DNA from: Hyalella azteca
Lineage: Eukaryota > Arthropoda > Malacostraca > Amphipoda > Hyalellidae
Reading direction: 5' to 3'
Length of the DNA stretch: 64,000 bases
Assembly: GCF_000764305.2 (NCBI RefSeq)
Contig: NW_025935155.1
Location: 231,960-295,959, forward strand
Positions within the stretch are counted from its first letter, which is position 1; the number at the start of each line of letters is the position of its first letter. Below, piece by piece: positions 48,456 to 62,073 of this stretch. The notes below the pieces were generated by a model that saw only the letters and a list, made by a program, of their open reading frames with translations, did no database searches and was not told the DNA's origin. The position numbers and the translations under genes are program-made.

Positions 48456-49244
48456 TCAGACAAATCCAGTAGTCAGAAAATAGATAGCTGGGATCCGATC
48501 TGTAGAGATGAGGGGTTCAGCTATCGCCAGTCGGTTGTTGTCAGGCCACTGCTTGATCAAGATGCTGGTGAGTACCTTCAGAACAATGTGAGTGACAGTC
48601 TGGTTGTAAACTTGTCTCACGTGGTTTACCTGTCCTCCAGTTTGAAGGTAGCTAACAAGACAGCGGCTCGGTGTCTTGATTGTTAGTTCAATTTGTCCGA
48701 TGTTGTCTAAAACATGTAGAAGTCTACAATCTTCTTTGAAGCAAAATTTATAGACTACAGCGGCCTCTCGGATAACTCCCGCGTTTTTGCAAGGGTCTTT
48801 GTTGCGTTTAGTTTGGAATTTGACATTATTGTCAAGAATGTCACAAAGCCTATTGAATTCATTGACAATTTTGAGATGAAATTGCTTGTTAATAATGCTT
48901 GGAGATCTGGTATGGTAGTGAGCTTGTCTCTGGTGGTAGGAGAAAAGGCAGTTCAATGTTGCAGTTGTCACTCCAATAACTCCAATGTAATCCATAACGT
49001 GAAGAAGTCTACAACTTTCTTTGAAGTAAAATTTATAGAATACACCAGCCTGTTGGAGAACTCTCGCTTTTTTGCAGGAGCCGTTGTTTGGTATAGTCTG
49101 GGGTTTTACTTCGTTGCCAAGGGTGTCACGGAGCCAGTCGAATTCATCGACAATCTTGAGATGTTGCTGCTTGATTATAATACTTTGAGATCTGGTCTGG
49201 TTTAGAGCTTGATCACGAATGCACCTTGATAAAACTTTGAACAC
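48456..49244 (-). mobile_element. Penelope-like element fragment: GIY-YIG region, internally duplicated
   Basis: A 262-codon frame with two tandem 95-residue copies (from about residue 17 and residue 112) aligned at HLKIVDEF / HLKIVNEF, YKFYFKESCRLLHV / YKFCFKEDCRLLHV and YIG / NIG. The order (VYKF, paired Cys, IG, a TL/TP block, then SGG-like, H, and IAEPLI near residue 242) fits the C-terminal GIY-YIG nuclease of Penelope-like retroelements. The catalytic Arg block is degenerate and no reverse transcriptase frame lies upstream, so this is a dead fragment. The assignment rests on motif order, not a search. Confidence 0.6.
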
Positions 49245-50509
49245 GTATTCATTAGAACCTCACATTGATGTTCAGCTTGTAAAACATTGTTTAATTTCAC
49301 ATGTCTTTGGGAGATATATGACAATAAGGGCCAAAATTTGCAGTGATCAAAGAATTTCTTCCAAACTACTGAACAGATTTGAACAAAATTTTAGCAAAAT
49401 ACTGTTAGCAAAATGCTGCTAACAATTTTGATAGTATATCCCTTACCAAGCTAAATCTCCACACACTTGGTTAGGTACACTCATCAGTCATCACAACTAA
49501 TTTCCAGACAAGCTTCCCTGGCATCCCTGCATCCTGATCCATCCAACGTACTGGAAACCTAACTGTGTGCGCTTGCAGTCTTCCAGATTTATAAATTACA
49601 ATAATTGCAATAATTTAAAAGGAATTTTTAAAATGCAATAATTTCAATCCAAATGTGTGGGCAAGATGGTCTAAAGGCATAAAGGGTAAATGCGGTATAT
49701 TCCAACACATTAAGGACGCATCGAGAAATGAAAAACTATAAAAAAATAACCGTATGCATTACTCGAGTTCTGTTTGCTTTACGTGACTCTCAAAACACTG
49801 CACTACGCGCCAGCAACAATGAAACGTCACAAAATGTTGCCATATTTATTTAAAAGCCTTAAGAATGCAAACCTACCAAATCCCTATATTCCAACACTGT
49901 GTGTGACTATATTTGGCACATGGTGAGACGTATTCTGACCTTGCTTCAAATCGTACTAATACGTAATTCCGACATCCACATGTTCGAATTCCGATTGCTG
50001 TGTGAGCTGTATTGGAATACAACACGGCTTTGAATTAGAACACTATTGAATATTGAGCACTACTTAATTTGGCTTTTAATTAACAGTTATTAAGCTTTTA
50101 ATTAAGAAAATTTTAATTTTTGCACACAGCTTGGAACGAGCTGTGTGAGTCCAATTCAAGTTGTGTCGGAATTAGTTTTTATGTGTCTAAATGCATTTCT
50201 CAACTTAATCATCTATTAATTTATTTACCACTTGAAATCAGCAAATACAAGTATACTTAAAGGATTCCTAATATATTCACAGACGTATTTAAAAGTCTCA
50301 AACCATAATATTCTTTCTACACAAACAGTTTATCACTATTTGGTAGAGCAAGGTCAACTGTCAATTTTGACACATTTTTCGATGATCTCATTGGGTGGCA
50401 TGCAGCCATGCACCATCTCTCTTTGGATCTCAACATTTTTCCGCAGATCCCGCTAGATGCCCCAGAAGCCAGACCTAGTGTTTTGGCAGTAGTTTGACGT
50501 GCAAATGTA

Positions 50510-51261
50510 TGACGTCACTATTTCAACCATCAACGAACGCATGGAACTAAAACAAAGCTTAATATAAAGGAAAAACTAGAGAGGTGTCAGAATTACCCAC
50601 GGTGTCGGAATATACCGCGTTTACCCTATTTTGCTGCTGATGCATCATCAAAGATCATTTAATAATAAAATTGATATTAACCCACTTTCTGCACCCTGGA
50701 CAAGGTCTTTGGCATTGTTGATAGATGGACTTACTACCTACTACTATTAAGATGATTTATATTAGTGTAGAGAAAAATTGATTTAGGTATAAGGCCCATA
50801 AGCTTAAATGTTGATCTTTAAATATAGAATAACGTTATTTAAATAAACCCAACATCTTAAACTTGAGAATATTGCCTTATTCAAAGAATGCGAATGTATA
50901 TTTTAATATGATGCAACGCCATGTTCATGATGATCTTCCTCTTCTGCCTCTTAGAAAATTGAAAATAGGTTAAAAAGCTGCATGCTTATGAAACGAATAA
51001 AAAAATCTCACCAGTAATTCCATGCAGAGAAGTCTTACATCTTGGTCTAGCTATGATATAAAAAAATAAAATAAGCAAAGTCTCGTTACAAAACACTTCC
51101 ATAACTAATGATGGCATAGCCTACTAGTTGGATCACTTGGATGTATTACGAACTGGATATTTTGCACCTGATAGTCTGGTACCAACTACCGCGCTCCCAG
51201 ACCGTTCATCGAAAGCAAGATGGCTACCAAGATAGTGATTCAATTTGCCAAAATGACGTCA
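50510..51261. promoter_or_regulatory. Two CRE palindromes
   Basis: Perfect TGACGTCA at 50510-50517 and 51254-51261. The second lies about 130 bases from the CCAAT cluster at 51385-51444. CREB/ATF sites and CCAAT boxes commonly co-occur in promoters, so this may be the NFYA promoter region. Confidence 0.4.
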
Positions 51262-51384
51262 AAACACGATCTTCGATCATCATAACACTAAATGACATTA
51301 TAGAAAGAGAATCAAAAGTAAGCCTCAGCATGTGTAGATAGTAATTTGTAGCTTACATCGAGTATTAGTAGAGAAGTTCCGTTG

Positions 51385-51444
51385 ATTGGCAGTAGGGCGA
51401 CACCAATGAGAAGGCGACGGCGTCTTTTCGTTAGCTCGCATTGG
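51385..51444 (-). promoter_or_regulatory. Three CCAAT boxes, candidate NFYA promoter
   Basis: CCAAT or its complement at 51385-51389, 51403-51407 and 51440-51444 within a GC-richer stretch, followed in the minus sense by a consensus donor at about 51358. This would suit the first untranslated exon of NFYA, some 4 kb before the ATG exon. CCAAT is the binding site of NF-Y itself, so autoregulation is possible. No transcript evidence. Confidence 0.4.
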
Positions 51445-52853
51445 CTCGAACTTCACCATACACGCAGCAACTCCCGCTGATCTTCGTTCACTCGGACATC
51501 CGTAAAACGCAGTTAAATAGCAATCAAACACTGGCTAGAAATAAGCACAAAAACATGTACTGCTATCTTTCGGGGAAATTTGACACTTGAAAAGTATTAT
51601 TATCCGATCTATTACATATAAGCAAATATAGTTTTTTCTCAATATTATTCTAAGTTATATTGTTTTTGATCAGCATATTTCAGCAAGGGGTTGCAGTTTA
51701 TGGTTGTGTGATCCGTGATAAAAATCTTTAGCATGAATTTGTATACATTTTAGTGCATCATGTAGTTAGATTTGAAACGATAAAGCTATAGAAGACAACT
51801 ATTCTTCCGAATTATCAACCTACAAAGAGAAATTATGAATCTAATCATACCATAATTTGCATGTATCGCTATATAATTTAATCTAAACTTATATGAATAA
51901 ATGTAACTATTCATATTGATTATATTGATACAAGCTTTAAGTTCAGGCAAAACATATGTTTCGAAAATATACAGATATGTTTCAAATGAAATTTATTAAT
52001 TTTATTTTGGCCGCTAGAGGGCAGAAAGCCAAATCCGTTGAGAAACAGCCAATGCAGAACCTCAAGAATACACGCTGCGTCGAATTAGTGGGCTCTGCTT
52101 GTTGGTCACAATACTGGATCATGGAACTTCGCTTTCGAATTATTCGGCACTAATTTGTTCTTTTTTACTAACCAAAATATTCATTTATAAATTAGCTCAA
52201 CATATTAATTAGTAAAAAATATCCAACTTCTCACCCTAAATTTCTCAAATTAGCATTATCAAATGACTGAGTATTATCTTCCCACTAAAAAGATGGAAAA
52301 AATTCGGCAAAGTCGCAGTTAGTCATTTGCTAATTGTAAACTTTATAACAAATCATGATATTGAAACAATTAAAATCACCGTAACTAGGCCTCGCAAAAT
52401 AACAGCATTGACCTTTTTTGGAGCATAGATAGACCTTACAGACCCTATTTTGCAAGCGAATCTTTTTGAAAAATTGTTTGAAGTATTTTGAAATTCGCTA
52501 ACTAGCTATGGCAAATGAGGACCAAAGCGGACTAGGCCAAGGCATGTATGCCAAATTTGATAAGAATCAGCGGAAACCGAAATGAAAAATTTCAATACTT
52601 TACTGGTCAAAGTTATCACTAAAATGATTAGTGTTTCGGATAGCACATCGAATCACCAAATAACTACTCTTGATAGCACAGGAGTTATTTTAATTGTGGA
52701 AGAAGAGTTTGAATTAGGCTTCCCTTGAAACGTCATCATCAGTTAATAATATGACACAATATGCCTTTAAATTCCTTCTATATTATTAAGTGATAACAGT
52801 GCGTGCAGTAGTCCATATAGAAAGTTTGAAGTGATTCGTTCTACGGTTTGGAC

Positions 52854-52978
52854 GCGCCAAAATTGCTAGCCAATCGTAGGAGTTATTTGGAGACTTGGCA
52901 ACATTGCATGAACGTTTATAGATTTTCACCTTGCGTCCATTGGTTAATCGTTATTAAATCATAACGAAATCGGATTGG
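52854..52978. promoter_or_regulatory. E2F-like site with three CCAAT boxes
   Basis: GCGCCAAA (E2F consensus TTTGGCGC on the minus strand) at 52854-52861, with CCAAT/ATTGG at 52870-52874, 52939-52943 and 52974-52978. This is the arrangement typical of cell-cycle promoters. No adjacent coding gene is visible in either direction, so the transcript it would serve is unknown; NFYA is the nearest downstream gene on the minus strand. Confidence 0.35.
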
Positions 52979-53869
52979 CTGCACAAGTAAACGTTTGGCA
53001 TCCTTTCGCAAAGGATTCATGCACACTTTTTTCACAGACATCTCTGCAACTCGCGTGCAAACACGAATTTTTTAGAAGATTCATGCTCATTTCGGATGCT
53101 CGGGTTGAACAAAGGATCTTTGAAACAAAGAGACTCAAATAAGGGCGCAATCATGCAATCCGCGGTATGGATTTAACTAAAAACGACGAATTTAGCAAAG
53201 AAAATACAGGTACACGCTCAATAAACAGTTCAATGATGCAAAAGAATGTATTAGTTGTATTTCACTACACTGTTTGAAAATTCAGACTGTACAAGCTGCG
53301 TACCGCTCTTTGTTTGTGGTCTCAAGTTGATTATTCCTTTTTCAATGTCCAGTACTAAATGTGACGAACCATCGAGTGAAGACATTGCAATAAAGTTATC
53401 TATCTATGGTTATCTCTCATTTTCATGACCTTTAGGATGATATATTTATTGACCTTGTGTTGATTTTGCTAGAAATATACACGTCAGGCTCGCGTGCTGA
53501 AGATCGTCTCATTACTCTCATATCAGTATAACACGTTGTTGACACGGATGATTATACAGCTAAGTTTTATAAAAAAAATCAACATTAAATTACTTGTTAA
53601 AATTGCACTGTTTGTTACACTGCTTGTTACTAATTAATTATATTAATTGTTACTAATAATGCCATTATCCGAGACTTAATTTGTGCCAGAGCAAGTTATC
53701 TTGCTACCACTGTGAAAAAAGCACAAATTGAACCTTTCTGGGGTGGAAAGTAAGGAATAACATTGCGTCGTAGTAAATCCTTTATAATTCCACGTTATAA
53801 GGATCTAAGTAACGAGATAAGAGCAATAGAAACGCAGACCATGTCACACAAAGTTGTCCTCACGAGACG

Positions 53870-53980
53870 TCGGCCGCCCGAGAAGAGAAGGGACGGACAA
53901 AAAGGAAGGAGGCAGCGAACGAAGAGACCTAGAAAGGAAGGGGGCGAAAGAAGAGACAGAGAAAGGAAGATATCGGACTC
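53870..53980 (+). repeat. Purine-rich tract
   Basis: About 110 bases dominated by GAAGAGA, GGAAGGA and AGAAAGG blocks. It produces Arg/Lys/Glu-rich frames (53763-53993 and 53854-54159) that are compositional and not credible genes. Confidence 0.6.
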
Positions 53981-54203
53981 CGTCCTACGTTAACAACCTA
54001 ACACGTATCCACAATCAGAACAAAACTGCACAGATGGAGAATGCAAATGGCGTCGGTGTCGTATACACATCAGAATTATTCAAGGCAGAATCACATGACA
54101 CCTACAAACATGAACAATACTGTCGCATGCTACTATTAAACAACTATTCGGGAAACTGAGTGGGAAAATGAGGAAAATATTCATTTACAAGGAGGCTTTA
54201 ATT

Positions 54204-54209
54204 TTTATT
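54204..54209 (-). terminator. Poly(A) signal for the C-type lectin
   Basis: AATAAA on the minus strand, about 240 bases after the lectin stop codon at 54447. Confidence 0.55.
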
Positions 54210-54446
54210 ATTTTTCACTGAAAAGGCTAATTGATGAATGGTCGTGGGTAATCTGACGTTTCAATTGGTACAGGTGCTTAAATTATTGGAATCGTCGAGT
54301 TTTTTTACCGAATGCAATCCTTGTAGCATCGGAAGTCATATTAAGCAAAGGAGACCTTCAGCCGATCTTCGACAGTCATCCTACACTGGTACTAAAAAGC
54401 AACAGGCATTCATGTATCATGTAGGACATCGCTGTTTCAGGAGGAA

Positions 54447-57106
54447 TTAGTAAACCTCGACGCCCTCCGTTCCCAGGGTGTAGCGCTGCTTGCAGATGTA
54501 GCGTTTCGGCGTGGAGCAGAGGTCTTCCCACAGCCTGAAGACAGAGTTCAATTAGTACTGCTGCTTCAGATGAGAACAAAAATAACGGGCTTAGGACAGT
54601 TGATATTGACCGATACGCTTAAAAAGGACTGGAGTAACATGCAAACTTTGTCTTCCTTATTTTACTAAATGGAAGGGAGTATACCCGACTTGAGTCTCAA
54701 TATAGGAGGTGATACGTGTTTACGTCATGTATTTTGTTGCAGGCAGAGATTTACTGGCGAATGTTGGAGCACTGGTAAATGATACTAAATGAGCTACATG
54801 GCTGGGCAAACAATAGAACTACTTATAGCATTCTAAAGCAGGAGTAGTTATGCAGCTTCATTATCAATGTTGTTAAGTAAATATGGCCTTACCTGTGGGT
54901 GTGGGAGCAGACGTAAACACACATGTCGCTGCCAGATCTGAAGCGTCTACCACGCCACTGGCTGGGCACCTCCACCTCACTGCCACCCCACACGTAGCGC
55001 CCGCTTTCACCACGACCAGCAGTCCAGTAGGTACCCGCAACTGCAACGTTCCCAATTGCTAGGTATTGATTTGTAGTACAAAAACTATCGAAAACGGGAA
55101 TTTGATTCTTCTACAACACAGATTTTTAAATAATTCAGACAGTACATGGAAAAAATTATGTTATAAAATGCAGTAGAAGCAGATAATTACAGAATTCAAA
55201 GGTGGTCTAAATATATTGACCACATGAAGTAAGTAGATACAATGTACAATGAAGTAAGTAGATACAATAATATAATGCAAACGTAATATTATTACTATGA
55301 TAGCTGTGTCATGGTAGGTAAATGACTCATCACAAACTGCACCCAAAAATACGTCCATTTTCTCCACAACGAAATATATTCGAAGCAACTACGAACATTG
55401 GCGATCTTTCTATTAAATGAGTAAATATATCAATAAATCTTTATTTTAATTATAAAAACAACATTTTTTGCTGTATAAAAGCCACAACCGTAGTAATTAT
55501 CTGTCTAAGATGAACTACTGCGAACTACGTATTTTCAATAAGAAAAAGAAATTTGGTAGACGAAACTTCAAGGCTATAATAAAAAGGGTTAATGACAATT
55601 TCCAACTCTTAAGCTCACTGCTTACGATTAGTTAGCATTGATATATGAATCGTTACGATCGAAATCTGAACGTTTATTTTTTGGTAATATATAGGTCTTC
55701 AAAAACTCAAATATTAAATATCAAGACTTGATTAATACGATTCAGAAAGACATACAATAAATTAATTGAATATGCCATATAGTACAATAATGATCTAATA
55801 AACATACCTCGGTTTGATCACTAGGCAATATTTGGCCCATAAAAAATTTCAGATTTCACATCATTTTCACAGCTAACTGCCAGTTTCATACCTGCAACTC
55901 TCTGCTCCAATCTCTCGGCCATCCCGACCTGAGTGGCCGTGTAAGTATAGATATGGTACAGTAGAGATATAAAGCTGATTTATTTGGACTAATGCGGTTT
56001 CAACTCAAGCCAAAAAGTTCAGTGGGTCCACGCACAAGTCACACAGAAGGCGGGCAGCAAAACCAAGTGAGCCCTAATAAATGGGTCCTAATACCGAGGG
56101 CGGCAGGAAATAAAATAGAAGGCCTAATAATAAAGTGATCCAGCTTAATTACACCTCTCACTTCTCTGTGATAAAGCAATGATGGCCACCATTTCGATCT
56201 CACTGCTGACGAATAAGAACTAAAGTTTAAACTGGTCTTGACTAAACCTTACAGTTGGCGTTGATGTGGGCGATGATGGCTGCCTTGTCAGCCTCGCCGT
56301 TGATGTCGGCGAGCGAGGAACCCTCCGCGTTACAAAAGGCCTCCGCTTCAGACGCGGACCGGACAGCCTGGTTGAACCTATAGCAGCTGCTGCCGATAAG
56401 CACGTAGTCGGTGCCGCAGGTCACGCCACACGCTGTCAACGCATTTAAACTTGGGATCACGCACTACTCGATTGAAATATTTGCGGTCATAATAACTTAT
56501 GAATGATGGTAAAAATGGGCAAAATAGTTTAATATAATAATAATAGCGGGTTCAGCGTTTAGTAGGCCGTAGGCCTGTCGCCGATTCTTAACATCGCAAA
56601 ACATTCACAGCATTTTGCGGTCTCGAACTCGCAACTCACTGCTACAATTCTGCTTTGCTTAACCGCCCGGCCTCCTTGTCGATTCTGATCCGAAACTGGC
56701 GCACAGAGCTGGGATCGAACCCGCGCCTCTCAGCGCCAATCTTCTTACTCTGAACTGAAACCGCTGGGCCACCCTGTAACCACCCAACATATAATCTTTA
56801 TTTTGGCAACGGTGCACAGATTCAGTTTAAAGAAATGTTTTAAATGAATATTGAACACACACAAAATTAGATAAATAAATATATAAGATAAAATGAAGCG
56901 CACGAGGGAAAACTAAATAGAACTGGAGTTCAAAATGATAAGTTATGAATTAGCAAATTGGGCCGTGACTCCAACCAATTAAATTCATTTCGGTGGATGA
57001 CTAAACTTAATTATTCAATAAAGTTAATCAGGCACAATCACTCACCGAGGTGGATAAGTGCGAGGACCACGGCGGCGTGGCGCAGGATTTTCCCAGCGAT
57101 TTCCAT
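54447..57106 (-). CDS. Secreted C-type lectin-domain protein, complete, four exons
   Basis: A 158-residue secreted protein consisting of a signal peptide and one C-type lectin domain. Exons on the minus strand: 57106-57046, 56432-56253, 55040-54893, 54534-54447 (477 nt, all in phase). Residues 1-20 form the signal peptide (ILRHAAVVLALIHL). Lectin hallmarks in order: SSCYRFN, FCNAEGSSLADI, YWTAGRG, RYVWGG, then WEDLC and RYICK at the end. The usual Ca2+/sugar-binding EPN or QPD loop is replaced by EVEVPSQW, and WND by WED, so calcium-dependent sugar binding is doubtful. The donor of the second exon is read as GTAAGG at 56252, which alone gives the correct phase. Arthropod proteins of this type often act in immunity or haemolymph recognition; the role here is unknown. 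Confidence 0.88.
55041..56252. other. Second intron of the lectin gene, no gene seen
   Basis: AT-rich, with short chance frames only. Small direct repeat AAGTAAGTAGATACAAT near 55226-55268. Confidence 0.6.
56528..56785 (-). mobile_element. tRNA-derived SINE in lectin intron 1
   Basis: Read on the minus strand it starts with an RNA polymerase III A box (TGGCCCAGCGG, 56771-56761) and B box (GGTTCGATCCC, 56721-56711) about 50 bases apart. A tRNA-unrelated body follows, then a hairpin (GGCCTACGGCCT), ending in an (ATT)n tail near 56530-56545. The tail half recurs at 428-509 and, as a shorter piece, at 18283-18312. No known family name is claimed. Confidence 0.82.
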
Positions 57107-59636
57107 CCTGAATAAATTTAGAAATTAGAGGAAATATAAACCATGAAATCGAATTTTCGATGTATATAGCATCAATCCTGCATTGTGCTTAAGACCTATT
57201 ATAGTAGGAGTATAGTGCTGCAATGCGCACCCTAATAGCTAATGGACCTATTAAAACTTGAAAGATTATTTAAAATGCATGCAGGTTGTGTAAATGATTC
57301 AATGCATGCATGGCCTTACTTATTGAATCAGATTCTCTGTCAATAATATGGGAACAGTTTCAGCTGCATTGGTCAATCGATACTAATAAAGTTAAAACGC
57401 AACAAGGAATGCCAAAACGCAACTAAAATTCCCGTTTATTTGATATTTATGGTGAAAATTTTTAGTAATTGATGATTAGCTAAATAATATTTTTAAAAGT
57501 ATGACAAACGAACAAAAGAAAATGTCCAGTAAATATATTTCAGCTTTTTATGAAGTGCCTGACTTTCACTTGAACATTGAAAACTTACTTCTTTGTGGGA
57601 TTAGAATGAATACCTCGGGAAGCTTGTTAACTTGTGAATGCATGATAACTTGCCTAAGCACGCGCATATATTCATGAGAGAGAGGAAGGCGAGACAAAGA
57701 GAAACAAATTCTCAAGAAAACCGCCCCGCATCATTGATAGTCACTTCGAATATCCTAAAGATAATTTCTTTTACAGAACAATCAGTTTCCGTTACTGATT
57801 TGCACGAAGCTTTCTCAGTATCTGACGCAACAATGAACAGGATGCCGTTAGCTCGTCTGAATATTTATCTCCCAAACCTTGTAAGGAATATCTAAGAAGA
57901 CGAAAATTTTACAGGCTTAAATAAAGCTGTTAGCGCCATATCCGTCAAGGTACAATGCTAATAAATTTTCTTTTGAATTCCTATGGGAATGGAGAAATTA
58001 ATCGCAGCGAATACATAGATGAATTACATTTTAAATTGGGATTTAACAAATCTACTCTAACGAAATTCTGTGTGTATGCTAATCCACTATTCTCAATACT
58101 TGTGTTAATTTTTGACAACTCAGTTTAATGAGATTGAGCCATCTCAGTTAGCTAGCAATTTGGAAATTTATACATAACCATGAGCATAAATAAATACTCA
58201 TTATTTCGATTAAAAAATTAATTTATACCGGAAGAATAATGCACTTCCGGTATGTCTTCATATTAGCACCCCTCTTATCTATGTCGCAGCTCATAGAATT
58301 AAAAATAATTTTAACCAATTCATTATTAAAAAAAATCAAGATAATTAAGACTTCAAGCCTTAAGAATTGTACACTCACCAAAAGTAACATCAGCATTCTA
58401 ACAATCTTGGCAGATCAAGTTAGTACCAACATTTACATAACATTTCAGGTAGGATGTACGGATACCGCACTAAAAAACGAATTCCAATACAATTGATATT
58501 GGAAATTTGTGCTTTGAGTGTATCTAGCTCCCAGTATCCGGTAGCATATTTATCACGTAGCTCTATTATACAATTCGAGTATAACGAACACTTATATGTC
58601 ACCAATTAACGGTATCCACCGAGACTTGGTCCTCAATTTAATAACAGTTGTTGTGTCTGGTGGATGGAAGCGCCAGACTTATTTGCATATTACCCGGTAT
58701 CGTCAAAAAATTTAAGCTCAGCAAGATGTCGTCCAATGCATAGAAGGAAAAAAAGTTGTCTCATTACGAGGCAATGTAGCTAAATTGAAAAAAATTGCAA
58801 GAATTCTTCGAAAGTTATCACCAGTGTAGATTGATACTGTCGGCTAAAAATTATCAATTAGATTGATAGCGTGCATCTTTGTGTGCATCAGCTTTGAAGT
58901 AAATGTCCTCGAAGTGTGAGGATATGAAATGGCCTTTGCCTCTGGTATAAGGTAAATTAGAAAAGCCCATTTAAATGCATTTCAACGGTAACATGTGAAT
59001 TGAAGATGGTTTCCCTACATAGAAACAATCAAGAAGACATAACAGCAGTTTTCTTCCCAAGAAACAAAAACGCACAGAAATATTCTAAGAAACATTGAAG
59101 ATAACATGCTATGACCATGAATAACAATTTCATAAAAGATACAACTTATTAAATACGACAACATCATTTGCTCAGTGGTACATCATAATATTATAAAGAC
59201 CTAAGTTTATTAACATACATAGCCTGCACATTGAATTGCACAAAGTAGGGTTAAATACCGTAGGGTTACATTTGTAAACCTCTTCAATCTTTCACTGCTT
59301 GTAATTCTCACTGCAACTCAATGGTTTGCTGAAAATAAGACAATCAAATTAAACACTTTAGGGAAAATACGTTTCCCTACCATAAATTTGACAAATTTAA
59401 ATAATTGTTTCAGTTAATAAATATAATAGATTTCTTATTTACTCATCAAACAGCAGCGTCCATTTTATTTAGATCATAAAATGTACATGCATTTACTTGA
59501 AAGCTCTCGTTTGATAGAATCTTCATTATTTCATAGTAATTTTTCCTAATCAATAACAGCAATATATTAGCTTTAAAGTTATGATATCTTTGTAATCCTT
59601 TGATCTCAAGCATATGGTGCGTTTCAAAGTAAACAA
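57107..59636. other. Intergenic between lectin and HINT, no gene seen
   Basis: About 2.5 kb, AT-rich. The two 85-codon frames (57638-57895 and 58239-58496, plus) show no recognisable domain. The lectin promoter should lie just above 57120. Confidence 0.55.
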
Positions 59637-59642
59637 TTTATT
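59637..59642 (-). terminator. Poly(A) signal for HINT
   Basis: AATAAA on the minus strand, about 60 bases past the HINT stop codon at 59704. Confidence 0.65.
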
Positions 59643-59703
59643 GAAATCAGAAATTAAGCAAAGACTATGTGTGGCAGGACTCGGCAGGAGGATACCAGCA
59701 TCA

Positions 59704-60765
<1,062 letters not shown>

Positions 60766-62073
60766 CTGCATAAAAAATGACAATTAAAAAAATTTGATGA
60801 AATGATTAATGCAATAATGTCATATAGAAAACTATAATCAAGAAGCAGGACTAATGTGCCTTTGAATTGGGAGATAATTATAATTTTTTTATAACAAGTA
60901 TGAATTAAACAATACTTTTAATTTTTTAAGCATTGGACTGGAGGCATTAGATGTAAACTCATTACTCACAGTATTAGGAAAACAAGTTTTTGAACATGTT
61001 GGTAATGTTCTGAAGATATTTTTATACACCAAAGGCAGGCACTTTGAAAAATTGTTTAAATGAGCCATTTTATTGACAAGTAAGGCAAACTATTGGTAAT
61101 GTAAGGTGCAAGGAAAGAAAGCTTTGTGTAGGGAATTCAAGTAACAGATAAATGTAACAAATAAATTCAGAAACCTTATGATTTAGCTTTATTACATAAA
61201 GCTAAAAATAATACCATGCAATATAAATAAAGTATCATAGAATATGTAATTCAAAGCAAAATACTGACAATTCATAACTTTAACTTTTATTCAAATATTT
61301 CTCTATTGAAAAAATTAAAAACTGATAATAAATTTTGGAAGGTTGCTGCAAAGCTGATATTTCATTATTTAGAGTTGGACCATAAAAATGATAGAATATC
61401 TAACGTGGCTGAAAGCAAAAAGAATTTTTTGTAAGCAGAAGATAGTCACTTGAGATTTGAGAATTCTTTATAAAACCAACCAGCATCTAATATTTTTTTT
61501 TCTATATACCTAAACAATGGTCAACTGACTCAAATCAATGTAAACAAATCTGGGCCACAACTCTCTATGGATTCTACCTAGCCCAGGCCTAGGGTGGGGT
61601 AAAGCAATCAAAAGAGCTTCTCAGTTATCATGTGGTATATATCAAAGCCTACAAATCATAATTGTGATCAATATACTATGGATTTTATTGAACAGCAGTA
61701 GGTTATATGCATAATCAGTGATAATGCAGCACAGTGCAGTAGCTGCTTCTGCTAGTGCTAATTGTGCTAAATGGCAACCTTACCTAGCTATGTGTCATGT
61801 GAGTGTGACAGTAGTTGATTATATTTTAGAGTATGACTAATAATAATGACTTGTGGTGGGTGGTAGAACTAGCTCCCTCAGCCTCAGGGCTCAGGCTATG
61901 AGGCTCAGCCTGATATCATACTACTAAGTACTAAGTGAAGTATGTATGTAGTCCATTTTGAGGTTGCATAAATGTCCCTAGACAGGGCACTTGTTGCACC
62001 TGGATTTAGCAAATGATTTTCAATGGGTTACTTAATCTGAAGTATATTGTTCCAGGGCAGTCTTGATCAGCTT
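60766..62073. other. Probable 5' intron of HINT, no gene seen
   Basis: AT-rich, with no recognisable exon. The HINT first exon may lie in this interval (too short to see) or beyond the retroelement, which would then sit inside a HINT intron. Confidence 0.45.

Larger units (their letters stand above)
49245..54203. other. Upstream region of NFYA, no coding gene recognised
   Basis: About 5 kb without a convincing frame. It should contain the 5' untranslated exon(s) and promoter of NFYA. A possible minus-strand donor CTCGAT|GTAAGC lies at about 51358, just below a CCAAT cluster. A frame at 53763-53993 (YKDLSNEIRAIE) faintly recalls LINE ORF ends but is too short to call. Confidence 0.45.

Noticed and set aside
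53763..54159. Arg/Lys/Glu-rich frames, with YKDLSNEIRAIE recalling LINE ORF ends
   Set aside because: The purine-rich tract explains the composition, and the LINE-like match is about 12 residues only.
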